64,000 bases of DNA from contig JADNRY010000013.1 of NCBI GenBank assembly GCA_015501585.1, forward strand, positions 558,001-622,000, in the 5' to 3' direction. This DNA is from Rhodocollybia butyracea. Taxonomy: Eukaryota; Basidiomycota; Agaricomycetes; Agaricales; Omphalotaceae. The notes below the pieces were generated by a model. The model did no database searches and was not told the DNA's origin. It saw only the letters and a program-made list of their open reading frames with translations. A program made the position numbers and the translations under genes. The first letter of the stretch is position 1; the number at the start of each line of letters is the position of its first letter. Below, piece by piece: positions 36,487 through 49,074 of this stretch.

Positions 36487-39400
36487 ATGTCCGATGCTTT
36501 GCTCAATGCTTTTGCGGATTCGTCGATACAATCCCTGAGTAATCCTGAACTCACCCTTGGTTCTCTTCCCTCCGATTTTTCTACACCTCCACGACCAGGT
36601 CTTCGTGTTCCGTCTATCACTTCCCAAACAACTGCACAGTCTTCTGCAGCCGTGACTACTCCTCCATCAACCAATGGCGTATCATTTCGTCGGAAAGGAG
36701 ATCGGAAACTTACTGGAGAAAGTGAAGTCGATGATAATATCGAAACACCTTCCGTAGAAAAGAGTCGATGGGGAGATGCAGGATTGGATACTCCTGCTCC
36801 GCGTTCAACAGCATCACGCCATCGCAGTCGCCAAAGTATTGGAGGTGGACAGAAGGGTGTCCCATTAACTCTACGTGATCAAGAAAAGGTATGCATCAAA
36901 AGACTTGACTTGCACAGGGTTCCTAATACCGTCTAGCATATTGATAGTTTGAAGAAAGAAAACTTTGACATTAAGCTACGAGTGCATTTTCTGGAAGAAC
37001 GTCTAGCCGAACTTGCTCCAGAGCAGATGGACGCTGCGTTGAAACAAAATATCACTCTCAAGATCGAAACTCATAACCGAGGTCGTGAAATCAAACGCCT
37101 AAAGAAGTTGTTACTCGAGCTCGAACGTGAGCTCGAACGCTTACAGCGCAGCTCTGGGTCTCGAAGCGCACGAGAACGGGAGTTGGAGGCGAAGCTAGAG
37201 GAACGAGACCGAGAGATCCGGGAGCTGAGGCGAAGGCGTTCCTCGGGTGAGGGCGGAGATGCGGCACTGCGAGAAGTGGAAGCAAGAAATGCCGAGCTTG
37301 AAGAAGAATTGGAGAATGTCAGAGGGCTCTTGGAGGACAATGTCGTTGAGATTGAACGACTACAGGATCTCGTAGAGCGTAAAGGGGATTCATCCGGGGC
37401 AGGAGATTCTCATCAAATAGACAATCTTGAGACGGAAATTGATCAACTCAAGCAGACGATTACCGAACAAGCACAGTTATTGGACGAGAGGGAGGACGAT
37501 AAAGTTGATCTGCTGGACGAGATTGAGGCTCTCAGGCTTAACATCGAAGAACTTCATCAAAGGCACGAAGTTGCTTCAATAGAGCGGAGCGAAAGCCGAG
37601 CCCAGATGTTGGAAGAGCGAGAAGAACGAGAAGCTGTTGAAGATGATCTCAATGCGCTGAAAGATCGGTTGGCAGCGGCTTTAATCGAACTGCAGCAGAA
37701 GGAGGATGATATCGAGAGGAAGGATCAGACCATTGAAGACATGGTTGCTGAACATCAACGGATTGTAGCGGACGTTGAGGATGAGTGGCGAGGCGAAGTA
37801 GACGATCACAAACAACAAGTGGAAGGTCTACGCGATGTATGTCACCATTCTATTCAAGTCTATAATGCCTAAGTTCTGGTATAGGTTCTCGCTGAACGGG
37901 ATACAGAGTGCAAGGATCTCAGACTCACCACCTCGGAGTTAGAATCCACCATTAATGATCTTCACGGCAAGTTTGAGGCTACGCTCGCTCACCTGGAGCA
38001 AGAAGCCGATGAAAAGGATGTTCAAATAGAGACCCTCAACGAAGCCATTGAGAAGCTCAGCGAACAAGTGTATGTGTTGGAGGATGAAAATGACAAAATG
38101 AAGGAGGACTGCGAAAAGGTGAAAGAGGAGGACGACGCTGAACGCGAACGACTGGAAACGTTAGCTGCTGCCCTTAAAGAGGTAAAGCATAATACTCCTT
38201 CAACTCACGTTACTGAATCACGGTGACAGAAATTAGCTACTCTCAAGGCCGAGCTCGACCGAATGACTGATATGTACGAAGAATGCAGTCAAGAGATTCA
38301 TGCTCATCGCTCACGGCAGGAAGAGCTCGCTAGGCATGTCGAGACTTTAGTCGACGAGCTTGAACGCGAGCGGGAAGCACGGGAACGTCTAGAAAATGAT
38401 TTCGATACTGCGGACAGAGAGCATGATGAAAAATTTCGAGCTGAGCGTCGAACTTTGGAAGCCAAGGAATCTGCTCTCCAGAGCGCCCTTACCGATCTCG
38501 CTAAAACTCAGTCTCTTTTGACCCAACGCGAAGCCGATCTACAGGCTGTGCAAACTGCTCTTCAAACGCTTGAAAATGATCTGAAACGAGCGGGAGAAAC
38601 CCATTCTACTGCACGGTTTTCACTCCAGTTGGAGGTGGACAGGTTAAAGCGAGACTTGGAGCGTCTGGAGGATGAACTTTCTCGAGCACGGTCCGATCTC
38701 AACGACAAGGATAACAAAGGACGGGATCGTGACGGCGATATCGATAAGCTTCACGCGGAGAACCGGGACCTCGCTAGCCAACTTGCAGCTCAAACGCAGG
38801 CGCGCTTGAATATATCTGAGAAACTCGATACCACACAGACAAGTCTGAAAGCCGCTGAGGCGGAGGTTGCATCTTTCAGAAGCCGGATTGTGGAACTAGA
38901 GATGCGACTGTCGAAGGACCAGAGATCGCTGTTGTCAGCTGAAAATCAGTTCAGGGACCAGTTGACTGAACGGAATACACTTTTGCTCACGATCTATCAG
39001 TATACGGACAAAATTCTGGGCGTGGATAAGACACCGGTGAGTATTTTTCTGGTATCTCGTTTCGCTGGAGGTCTTAATTTTTATGCAGAAAAAAGGTGGT
39101 CAAGCTGAAACAAAACCCTTTACCAACTTTGGTGTATTCCATGACAATCTCATCACTCGTCTGAAGGCGCTCAGTCAAATTCAGATGGATTTTGACAAGC
39201 GATGCAAAGAGATTGAAGGTAGATTCACAGAGAAAATGAACGATATGCGGAAACAGTTGGACAACCGCTGGAAACAAATCGACAAGTTTGAAACCGGCGT
39301 CAAGCAATTTGCCGAGACGAAAGTCAGCTGGAGACGTAAATACAGCACCAAGGAAGGAGAAGTTGAAGCTCTCAAGGTGATTTTTTCCGTTTCATTGAAT

Positions 39401-39906
39401 GTTCATCTCGCTCATACTTCTTGTTAGACCACCAACGCTGAACTATCGGCCCAACTCTCCGGCATCAAACGCCCAGGCCAGACAGACTCCATGGAAATTC
39501 GCTCCCTATCTACGCGTGCTGTTACTGCTGAACGAAGGTTGAACAATGCTCAGAATCAGTTACTTGCGACCGAGGAGAAGATGGCTTCATTGAACCAGAA
39601 AACTGCAGCGGCGGATTCGAAGTGGGAAGTCAGAGTGAAAGAGTACGAAACTAGGTTGAAGAGTGCAGAGGAGCGTGTCAAACGGGAAAGACAAGGAGGC
39701 AAGGAGCGGGTCAATGAGTTGGAGACTCAGCTCAAGTAAGTTTCTGTTTTCATCGGAAACTAAATGGCTTACGCTTTCGTCATTTCAGGTCCCTGCAGCG
39801 CCAACTCGAACTTGCCCAGAAGCGAAGTCAGCAGCTTACGGGGGTTATCGATTCGAATAAAGTCATGTCTCCAAGTTCCGCGAACACTAGTGCATCTTCT
39901 AAATGA
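36487..39906 (+). CDS. CM1 (centrosomin N-terminal motif 1) coiled-coil protein
   Basis: The protein begins with ~135 Ser/Thr/Pro-rich residues. A CM1 motif follows (LTLRDQEKHIDSLKKENFD...FLEERLAELAP), the domain by which Mto1, Pcp1 and centrosomin recruit gamma-tubulin complexes. The remaining ~850 residues are almost continuous coiled coil with heptads rich in Glu, Arg and Leu. The end, ...SPSSANTSASSK, lies at 39906. Six or so introns of 50-60 nt are present, the first splitting EK/HIDSL at ~36888. The likely role is microtubule nucleation at spindle pole bodies or septa. Spa10/ApsB-like or Pcp1-like identity cannot be separated by eye. Confidence 0.85.
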
Positions 39907-40367
39907 TACATTGCTACTAATCGCCTGTGCTTTGACTTATGGTTCTGAGCTGTTCTGAATTTTTTACTCAGGAGCAGATTCTCTCACGACATCCAACGCT
40001 AATACATTGAGCTGAAATACCTGTATCTCTGTTACAGACTACTACAATTTTCCACTCAGCGGCGACAGCTTATGAGTCCTATGCACATACCACTGAAGGA
40101 ATCCTTAATTCATCAAACAAAGCCTGATGATACACAGTTCAGCAAAAATAAACCTCTCACGATTCTTTCTGTGAGCCGGAAGCTTGAAGAGTTAGGGGTG
40201 TTGGATTACCCCAGTAATATTCGACGGAACTTACATTTCTCTCGTTTGCGATGATATGTAAAGGAACGACCAAATCCGTTGGATCACACGGCATGTGGCG
40301 CCAACAACACTTCGAGTACAATTCGAGAATATTCATCTCTCGCTGATTTGAAGAAAAAGAGACAAGG
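39907..40367. other. Intergenic region
   Basis: This 461-bp gap separates two same-strand genes and contains only short unsupported reading frames. It presumably holds the IES2 promoter. Confidence 0.5.
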
Positions 40368-42718
40368 ATGATAAAGGCTGGTGCAGAATATTATCTGGTG
40401 CCTATTTCGGAACGTAGTTATAGCGGCCCGATGGGTAAAAAAAAATCAATTCGAGGCCCACCTGTCCTATACCATAACCTTTGGCATCAGATGGCCGAAG
40501 CCATCCAAAGAACCTATGAACATTCGAGTCAATTGAATCACTTTCCTTCTGGCCCACCAACAAGTTTCAAGCCCACTGCGAAGGAATACGGCCTAAAGGA
40601 CGCGTATTACAGCGAAAGTGACATCCAACTTCGAGGCGCCTACCACGCGTCCACTACTGACGACAATAGCTGGAACTTTGGAGCCAACGAAGACGCGGAA
40701 ATGCGAAGGTTGCGCAGCGAGTCGGCCGCGCAGGCACAGAAGCAAAAAGCCGCGACGCATGAGAAACAGCCTGCCCGAGAGGTCAGAGCTTCTACATTGG
40801 CAAAAGGAAAGGGGAAAGCCAAAGCTATTGTGGAATCGGAAGACGAGGAAGAGGCAAACGAAGATGTTGATATGTCTGAAGGTGAAGAGGGTGACGTCGA
40901 CGTTGATCTAGACGAGGACGAAGATGTCGATGTCGAAGGAGAAGATGTAAGTAAACTTTTGGCTCGTATATCCCTTTTACTCACTGACCAACTCCTCACA
41001 GCTTTCGGAAGGTAAGTAATAATAAATGACTCTTGTCGATGATGAACAGACTGAACTTTCCCGTGCAGATGAAATCAAATCCATTCCCGTCGCTGAAGGT
41101 TTCGACTCTGACGTCGAGGATGATGATGATGTATCTCATTCTCCCCTAAAACCTCGGCTCAAAATCAAGCTCAAGCTACCTGCCGTTGCTGCCAGCTCAG
41201 CATCTAATACTGCTACTCCCGTCCCCGAAGAACAGAAAATGACTCCCAGTCGTAGAGCTGTATCAAAACGGAGCGCAGCTGTTCGGGGACGGCGTCGCAT
41301 ACAAGGTTTATTCATTCATCATTCATACTAAGCTTGTCTAAAAGGTCTTCCAGATTTGGAGTCTTCCTCTTCGGAAATTGAATCGGAGGACGGTGATGGA
41401 CCTGGATCTGAGCAGGACGGCCAAGACGAAGATGACGAAGATGACGAAGTCAACGCTGATACTCCAGCACGATCTCGTTTGACTACACGACAAGCGGTAT
41501 TAGCCAGCGTCGTGGATTCGTCTCATGTCGCTCTCGGTAAGATGCTACCCCTTTAGTACTTATGAGGAAGTATATTAATTGATTTTCCCTTATAGATTCC
41601 GATTTAGCTGCTCAATCAGTTCAAGGGAACACAAACAAGAAGAAAAAGGTCCTCAATGAATCTGAGCTTGCTCTTCGCAGGGAAGAAAACGCGCGAAAAC
41701 GAAAGAACCTTTCGGAAAAGAGGCTCGAAGATGAAAAGGTATGCATGCATGAGTTTTGTGAATGTATCAACTTAAGTTCCATATCGTGCTTCAGCTGGAA
41801 ACTATTAATCGTCTTCTTAAAAAACAAAGTCGCCCTCGGGCTAAACGTGCGGGTGGTCCTACTCAGTCAGCAGGCTCATCTGTGCCTCCCGCTGCCACTG
41901 CAAGTGCGTCTACAAGTACGCGAGGTAAACGCGGTGGAGCTCGTGGAGGGCGTGGCAGAGGACGCGGTCGAGGCGGCGCGCGTTCTCGTACCTCCGTCTC
42001 AAACTCTGTAGCAGCAGCAGACGAAGAAGGCGAAGAGGTTGAAGGTGAACCTCCTGAGGGTGATGCTATGGATATAGATGGACCGGACGGTGACTTGGGG
42101 AATGGGGAAGATGGCGCTGAGGTTGAAGATGTAGAAGGAGAGGAAGTGGAGGGTGTCGAGGGGAGTGTGGGAAGTGATCAGTCCAAAGGGACGCTAGGAC
42201 CTGTTGTTCCCATGTTCAGATGGGTTTCGACAACCATTCCTGTACCATCGGAAGTGGCTGCACCAGTACAGTTGGGAATACAGGAACTGAGCTCGGGAAG
42301 TGCACAGAATAGTGGAGGGGATGTGGATATGGCCGATGTATCAGTCTCAAACACATCACCGCCTGCAGAGGCCAGTGCTTTGGATGTCGGAACTACCAAC
42401 GCCCCTAGATTCGTTGCTTCCCTGGAAATGCTTGCTACGGTATCAGCAGCGGTTCCAGTAGTACCACAGGAAAAACAAATGCGAATGTACTTAGCTATCC
42501 CTGCGGCCTTCCTCCCTCCCTCCGAAAACCTGGCTGATACTGTTACCTCTTTTGATGGCCCTCCACGTGTGCCTACTCCGGGATCTCGTCCACCAGCAAT
42601 ATGTGCCATCTCTGGATGCGAGAGCCCAAGAAAATATCGGTTAGTGAGGGATTGGAGGATTGGAGCGTGTGGAATGGTCCATTTGAAGGCCCTGGAAGGA
42701 ATTTCCGGGCAGAACTGA
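40368..42718 (+). CDS. IES2: INO80 chromatin-remodelling complex subunit Ies2 (PAPA-1/zf-HIT)
   Basis: The PAPA-1 conserved stretch is present (RREENARKRKNLSEKRLEDEK then LETINRLLKKQSRPR). A C-terminal HIT-type zinc finger contains ICAISGCESPRKYR and IGACGMVHLKALE. Between them and before them the chain is very acidic, and an RGG-like patch (GGARGGRGRGRG) lies at ~41935-41990. This combination identifies Ies2/INO80B, an activator of the INO80 nucleosome remodeler. The N-terminal ~190 residues (MIKAGAEYYLVPISERS...) are not typical of Ies2. An exon of only 10 nt at 41002-41011 is needed between the acidic N-terminal exon and DEIKSIPVAEGF. Confidence 0.85.
41002..41011 (+). other. 10-nt micro-exon of IES2
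   Basis: The exon CTTTCGGAAG lies between a 55-nt intron (40947-41001, GTAAGT...CACAG) and a 57-nt intron (41012-41068, GTAAGT...TGCAG). It gives ...GEDLSEDEIKSIPVA without a stop. Skipping it would break the frame. Confidence 0.8.
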
Positions 42719-42867
42719 AGGGTTATCTAGAATTATGCTGTCTGTATTAATGTAATACTTGAACATTGGATTTCTGTTTGTTTTACGATTGATATGCGTC
42801 ATCTTAGTGAATCAGGTGATCCTGACACGACACGACAATCCCTCTTTATTACGCCCAACACCACACG

Positions 42868-43571
42868 ATGCACTCTCTGTTCACTCGAATAAACAATGTC
42901 TCTGCTTTGCTCTCATCCTGTGTCATGAGCCTAGTGATTGCTATTACACTCGCTTCGTTACTCCAGGAAGCAATATTTCCTCCTCAAGTCGACGGCCAAA
43001 TCAGTATGCGCGCAACCATGGTCTATCAGGCAAAGGCGTACAGACAAAAACGCAAACAGGAGATGGGATTCTTGAATTTTAACATGACGGCCGGTGTGTT
43101 TTACAGCACTAAAAAACATGAATCTTGATGTTAACGCCCTCGCAGATCTCTCGCCGCTGTTTACGTGGAATACAAAACAGCTGTTTGTGTCGCTGGAGGC
43201 AGAGTATGAAAACATAAAGGGTGTACGTGTGTATGGGTCAAATATCCGTTTTGCAGCTAATGATATCTCAGGTTAACAACACTATCGTTCTATGGGATCG
43301 TATTGTTCGTAGACCTGAAGATGCCAAGGTAAATGTCGTCGGAGCAAGAAACAAATATGCATTTAAAGAAGTTGGTGGCAAGGGATTCGGTAAAGGGCAA
43401 GTACAGTAGATGTTTACGAGTCATTATTTTTCTTACTGAAATCCCCTTAGTGTTGCTGGCAATGCTTCTTACGCGTTAAAATACAACCTGATGCCGTATA
43501 TGGGTGTTCTGCGCTACGGAGAAGTAACAAGGCTATCCAATGTACCGTTTGAAGTGAGAGAGGAGTTGTAA
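42868..43571 (+). CDS. SPC3: Signal peptidase complex subunit 3 (SPC3/SPCS3)
   Basis: This is a type II ER membrane protein of the signal peptidase complex, which stabilises the catalytic Sec11 subunit. The start (MHSLFTRINNVSALLSS) is followed by one transmembrane helix at residues ~12-32. The lumenal part contains DLSPLFTWNTKQLFVSLEAE, NNTIVLWDRIVRRPEDA and KYNLMPYMGVLRYG, matching family positions. Four exons with three short introns give ~180 residues, the usual size. It lies 149 bp downstream of IES2 on the same strand. Confidence 0.92.
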
Positions 43572-43744
43572 CGCTGTTGCTGTAGTTTACAGTCGAGATA
43601 CTTAATTATTTTTGTGAATTTTAAGCGCCACGTGGTCAGACTCTGCACACACAGCCTTTACTTGCAAGTTTCATCTTACCGTGCTCGCGTCTCATATTCC
43701 TTTTATTCCCTGTGTTGTTTCCTTTCGAGGTTGCCCACTCATCC

Positions 43745-46700
43745 ATGAAAAAATTCTTTGGCACATCTTCCAAATCGAAAAGCAAAAGCGCCAATCCCAA
43801 CCAGAATTATACTGATGAAACTACGCCACCAGCTACGCCTGGCCTGCAGACGACACCCATCCACTCTGCTCATGCTGTATACCTGCCACAACAAGCACAA
43901 GCCGGAAATCTCCGGGCTCTAAACAGTGGCCTCCAGCCTCTGAGGCCAAATTCTGCGCTTGATCCTGATCAGTCTGCAGAAGAATTGCCATTTGACCCGC
44001 CTCCGTCCATCCCCGTATCTCGTAACTCTTCTTTTGGCTCATTACAGGCGCCGAATCTGCCTCTGGGAACACCAAACAATCCGGTATCCCCAGCACCAAA
44101 TACTCAACAAACTCTGCGCAAGAAACAGCCACAGAGAGACAATACAGGTGGCTCTGTTTCTAATTCTGCACAGGCACCAGGCGTTTCTGGTATTCTCAGA
44201 GCCCTGGATCCTCCACCGCCTAATCATGTGCCCCATCATTCTCATAATCCTTCATCCTCGGACCTTCCTGTCTCAGGCAGAGAGACACCCATCTCCTACA
44301 TGCAGGCTCAGTCAGATGATGCACCGCACAAAGACAAGTTATCCAAATGGAATTTGTTCAGCAGGATCAATGACGATACCAACAAGGATCGGCGGAAAGA
44401 GGAAAAGGTCCCGCTGTCTGCAAAAGATCTGGAGGCCAGAAAGGTCGAGAAGGAGAGAAGGGAGGAACGAGAACGACATTGGCAATTTGTCGATCGTGAA
44501 GAAAAGAAGGAGCCTCAGCCGTTTCGGAGAGAAGACAAGGCAGTAGATAGAGAGAGAGAGGCCGCAGAACTGACTCGAATGATAGGTCCGGAGCATTTTT
44601 CTTCTAAGCTCTCCTTTCTAACTCCCTTGCTCATTCTCTTGATTAGGCTACTTGACAGCCACGGCCTCGGAAGACTGGGCTCTCGTTTTGGAAGTATGTG
44701 AGCGAGCTTCATCTAATGAAGCCAATGCCAAAGAAGCCGTCAGAGCTTTACGGCGAGAATTCAAGTATATCCTTCAAAACTAAACACATACTATAATCCT
44801 GATTATGTATAAGGTACGGTCCGCCTCAAGCTCAACTCTCTGCTGCTCGCCTGTGGGCCATCATGCTACGAAACTCTTCTGAGATATTCATCACTCAATG
44901 CACATCACGCAAGTTCCTCGACACGCTGGAAGATCTACTCACGAATACCGGTGGTGGGCCTTTCGGTGGGTGAAATTTGTGTCTTCACTCTCGTTTTTTT
45001 CTGAAACTCTTTCAGGTTCCGGAAAAGGAACATCGCCTGTAGTCCGAGAACGCGTGATGGACGTACTTGCTGCTGCTGCCTATGCTAGCGGAACCCGTGA
45101 GTCATCTTTGTTTCCTTTCTATTCCATTATTTCTCGTGACTCGAAAAGCTTTTCGCTGCGTTTCTATTCCTTGATGCGGTGCACTTGAGTTACATGGCCG
45201 CTTCCGATCTTCTGAGGGCACTCTAAGGCACTGTAGGCGCTTTCTATCCCGTTGGAGACCTGTGGGCTTGCAGGGTTATTGTTTTCACTTGGGCTGGGTG
45301 TCAATCTCTTATGGAGTTGGAACCGCCGAGTAAACAAAGAGCCCACTCCCGATACAGAGGGCATGAATGTGATCGACTAGTTAGATCGTCCCTGTGCTGA
45401 ATAGTTGCACGCCAGACTGCTTAACGCTTTTCCTGACATTTTTATTTTTCCCCGTCGTTTTAGTCTGTTTCTCCTATCAAAAGGATCGCTTGCTGACCGT
45501 TTATCTTTGTCTTTGACCACCTCATTTAAAATTGTGTTAATTGTGCCTGCTTTAAAACTAAAATCGGAATCCGCACTCTGGAACGTCATTCTTCGAATTA
45601 TCCTCTGTGGAAAAACAAAATTTCTATACCCACAATGGCTGTTGACACCGCACCCCGTCCTCTACGCGCTTTGCAATCCTTCTTCGGACTAAATCCTCTA
45701 CCAACTTAAATCTCGACCGGGATTCAGGAAAAGACACAGGGTTTCGAGGGCTATGGAAAAAGGTCAAGCCCATAGATAAACCTGATGAGGCATGTTTTGT
45801 TGTCCATTTCCTTGACTTTTCTTCTCACTTTTCGTTCTGGCATGTAGGGCGTACCTTTCGACACTGACGATGCGATGTTTAATCCTCCTCTTGGTGGCCG
45901 TGCTTCCTACAGCGAGGTCACTCCTCCTGCCGCCGCAGATTCCAAAGGCATCGCGCACTATGATCCAACCAATCCAAATGCGGGACATACAGAACGCCCT
46001 GAGCGCGAGCATAAAAAGGACAGAAGCGAAAGGGACCGAGAAGGACGGCATAAAGACCGTGAACACCGTAGCAAGGACCGGGATCGTGAGCATCGTGAGC
46101 ATCGTCCCAGGGATCGGGAGCACAAGGAAGCACAAGGAGCACAGGGAACACAAGGAACACAAAGATAAAAAGCCGCGGAACCGTATTATTCCTCTGGAGG
46201 AAGACATTAGGCGGTTATTCCAGGAATGTAAGATCGGTGTGGGGAACGCAAATCTATTGAGTCAGGCGTTAGTGCATGCCAGGTTGGAGGAGCTCAAAAG
46301 AGGCGACCGTGGGGAGGTTATCAGGGTGTGTGATTATCGTGCTTAATAATTTTACAAGTTCTCATGATCCTGTTCATGTTTAAGGAATTCCGCTTAAAAT
46401 GTATCTCGTCACAAGAACTCATCGCTGCACAAATACCCTGGGCAACTGCAGGCGCTGAACGCTCCAGGAAGGAGAAAGAACGAGAAGTCGCACTACTTTA
46501 CGGCGAGACGGATGATCCGGCTCCTGGAATCAAAGACAGGGATCGGACAGTTTCTAACCACTCTGCTCTCGCCGATGCAGCTGGCATTCCAGGAAGAGAG
46601 TCACCGATAGATGAGCAAACAACTGAAGAGAAACTTCTCGCTGCACTTTTAGAAGCTAACGAAGAACTTTTGGCTGCGTTGGGACAGTATGACGATCTAG

Positions 46701-47819
46701 AGAGGGTTGCTATAGAGAGGAGGGCGGAAGAGAAGAGTCGAAAGGAGATAAGAATGGATCGCAGAGTCAGTTTTTGCTCTGATATAACAATCCATACTAA
46801 AGTGAATCATATTCTAGACAATTGCAACACTCGAACAACAGTCGCTTGAGGACCCTTCTCTTTCTTCTGGCGGAAGTTCTGCAAATCTAATTTTACCAAG
46901 TTCGCGCTCGCCTTCTCCCTCTAATCATGGTTCTCGTCCTCCTTCTGTGGTCATGCAGCACCCTCTCCCTCAGCATCCGCACTCTTTACTACCTCATCCT
47001 CAGCAACAGCTCGTAGCTCAGTCGCAAGCTCCTTCCTCCACTCACAGTCCAGAGATTCCGAGTACGACTCTTGCACCTCCGCGTGCGCCACCTCATGGTC
47101 CCAGGAGCCCGGCGTTGCATACTACACACTCTGGACACCCGCATGGACATTCCAGAACAGGATCTTCAGGTTACCCGTCCTCAAGGACGCCTAGTCCAAA
47201 TACACCCAGCATGGAATCTTCGCACTGGACTGGAGAAAATGTCGGTGGCTCGGGTGCAATGGGCGCAGCCAGCTCCATGGGCTCAAGTACTCGTGATAAA
47301 GACTTGTTGAACGGGTTGAACAGCTTGGATACTGACAAAGGCAAAGCCGTTTGGACAGCGGTTTCTGTGAACGACAGCGACGACGAAATTCTTACACCTA
47401 TCAAGCCCAGTGCGAAAGCGCTTGGGAAGAGGCGAATCGAGGCCAGCGATGAACCGGAACGTAAGTTGTTTGTTATATTGTCGTGTACTATTTGATTAAT
47501 GTATGTTCTAGAAGCCCCGTTCAACCCAGATGACCTGTACTATGATCAAAACAAAGATGCGGGCTCCACTGATCAGTTTAACCCTTATGCAGAGGGTGAC
47601 TTCAACACCCCGCTTGGTGAAGCAGGCTACAATTCAGATTCCGATGACTCTGAGTCCGCGTACTATCCCGACGGGCGACCACGCTCCAGAAATGAAATTT
47701 TGCATCATTTGCACCATCCACCAGTGCACTTTGTATACGATGCGGCCGCAGAAAGGACGCAACAGAGGATTCGGGAGATGGAGATGGAAAGAACGTTAGA
47801 GGTTAGCAACGTTCACTAA
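43745..47819 (+). CDS. VHS/GAT domain protein (Lsb5-like)
   Basis: The N-terminal ~290 residues are Pro/Ser-rich and end in a charged coiled coil. A VHS domain follows (EDWALVLEVCERASSNEANAK, LWAIMLRNSSEIFITQ, RKFLDTLEDLL). A GAT-like helical region (EEDIRRLFQECKIGVGNANLLS, ELIAAQIPWATAGAERS, LLEANEELLAALGQYDDLERV) is next, and then a long disordered tail. The order VHS-GAT matches Lsb5/Tom1-type ubiquitin-binding adaptors in endosomal sorting or actin-linked endocytosis. Two oddities: an unusually long intron of 631 nt (45097-45727), and a reading-frame change in an Arg/Glu/His-Lys repeat near 46111-46150, explained either by a small intron or by a one-base insertion. An upstream in-frame start at 43712 is possible. 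Confidence 0.8.
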
Positions 47820-48477
47820 AAGTTGCTCGCGATGTTGTATGCTTTGTTCTTTAATTCTACGTGAGGATGGGTTGTGTTCAGAGCCATGTAATGGCATATT
47901 TATTGCTCTGTAGAGAGTGGAATCCTACTGCTATTTGTATCTTTCCTTGTGACGTTCAGTATCAAACGCTTTGGCTTGCTTCAAAAGTCGATCTGTGCAG
48001 ACGCAATTCTTCCATAGAGATTTGTTTTATTGCAAAAGCAACACATAAACAGGGTAGTAGAAGTATAATCAGGTGCAGATCATTGGAAGGCTTCATTCGC
48101 CTAGAATAAGATGCTATGGATAAATATAAGTACTAATGTAGAAAATGCATGTATGAAATTGGTTTATTTTTGATTTTTTGGAGGAAAAAACTGCCCAGAC
48201 CTAGTCTCGCAAGCCAGAATTCACGAGAGTCAAGAAAAATCGTTCACTCAAGTTACAAGTTGAGCTATTTTCTTTGGAGCTCATGGTTGTCTGGGCCACC
48301 AACCGCCTTGATTTCCACTCAGTTTCAAGGACTACGAGTCGGGGGACTATCTTTGCTAAGGATGTTAGTTTTACGCTAATACTCACAAAGAGGCTTTCTT
48401 GAACTATCGGCGTAGATTTTTCGAATGCTTTGAAAAGAGATGGAGAACTCCATACTCGATATTCTTGAACTCAAACT
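47820..48477. other. Intergenic region
   Basis: This AT-rich, 658-bp stretch lies downstream of the VHS gene. No supported gene, repeat or element is visible. Confidence 0.45.
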
Positions 48478-48840
48478 TGTTCTACCGCATCGTTAGATTG
48501 ATCATTCGCTGGTATTAAAGTCGAAGGCAAAAGAGCAACAACTAAACGTGCGTAGGCTGAGTCCAGAATCTGAGCGAGGAATAGTTGTTTACGTAAAGCC
48601 ATCTTCTCGATACGAGCATTGAAGTGATAATGCTCTCGAACACAGATGACATCCTTCAAAATAGGTAATCCTTGACACTGGCTTCAATACAGATCATATC
48701 AATCCACTCTCAGTCTTCCATTCGTTTTCCTTACTATAGTTACTGGCCAAGTCGTTCTGAAATCTGCGACGTCAACGCCAGTCGTGCAGTTGCCGAATTT
48801 GACGAATTACTGGAGATGCTGATTTATTTTTCGACGACAT
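48471..48840 (-). other. Unresolved minus-strand coding-like stretch
   Basis: A 62-codon open stretch (48659-48471) reads like real protein (VREHYHFNARIEKMALRKQ...LDSAYARLVVALLPSTL). A plausible 57-nt intron with GTAAGG donor and CAG acceptor can link it to a short upstream exon. A candidate start ATG lies at 48840 (MSSKNKSASP). I could not build one complete open model: several stops interrupt the upstream frame. It may be a small gene with unusual introns or a decayed fragment. I do not recognise the family. Confidence 0.3.
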
Positions 48841-49074
48841 TCTCGAATCTCTACCACTAGGAATGTCGATCCCCTATCTCATCTTTCACGAACCAATGTT
48901 GAGCAAGAAATATCTTCCACGTTAGCCCCAACCCAAGTTCAGTTGGGATCGATTTGCTCAAAATTCAGAGAACTGAGGTTGAGGATATTCATTAAATCAA
49001 GCAACCCTCGAAGTAAAATGATTTTTAGATAATTTTAACATTACGATCCACTTTGAGACTATAGTACGATGATA

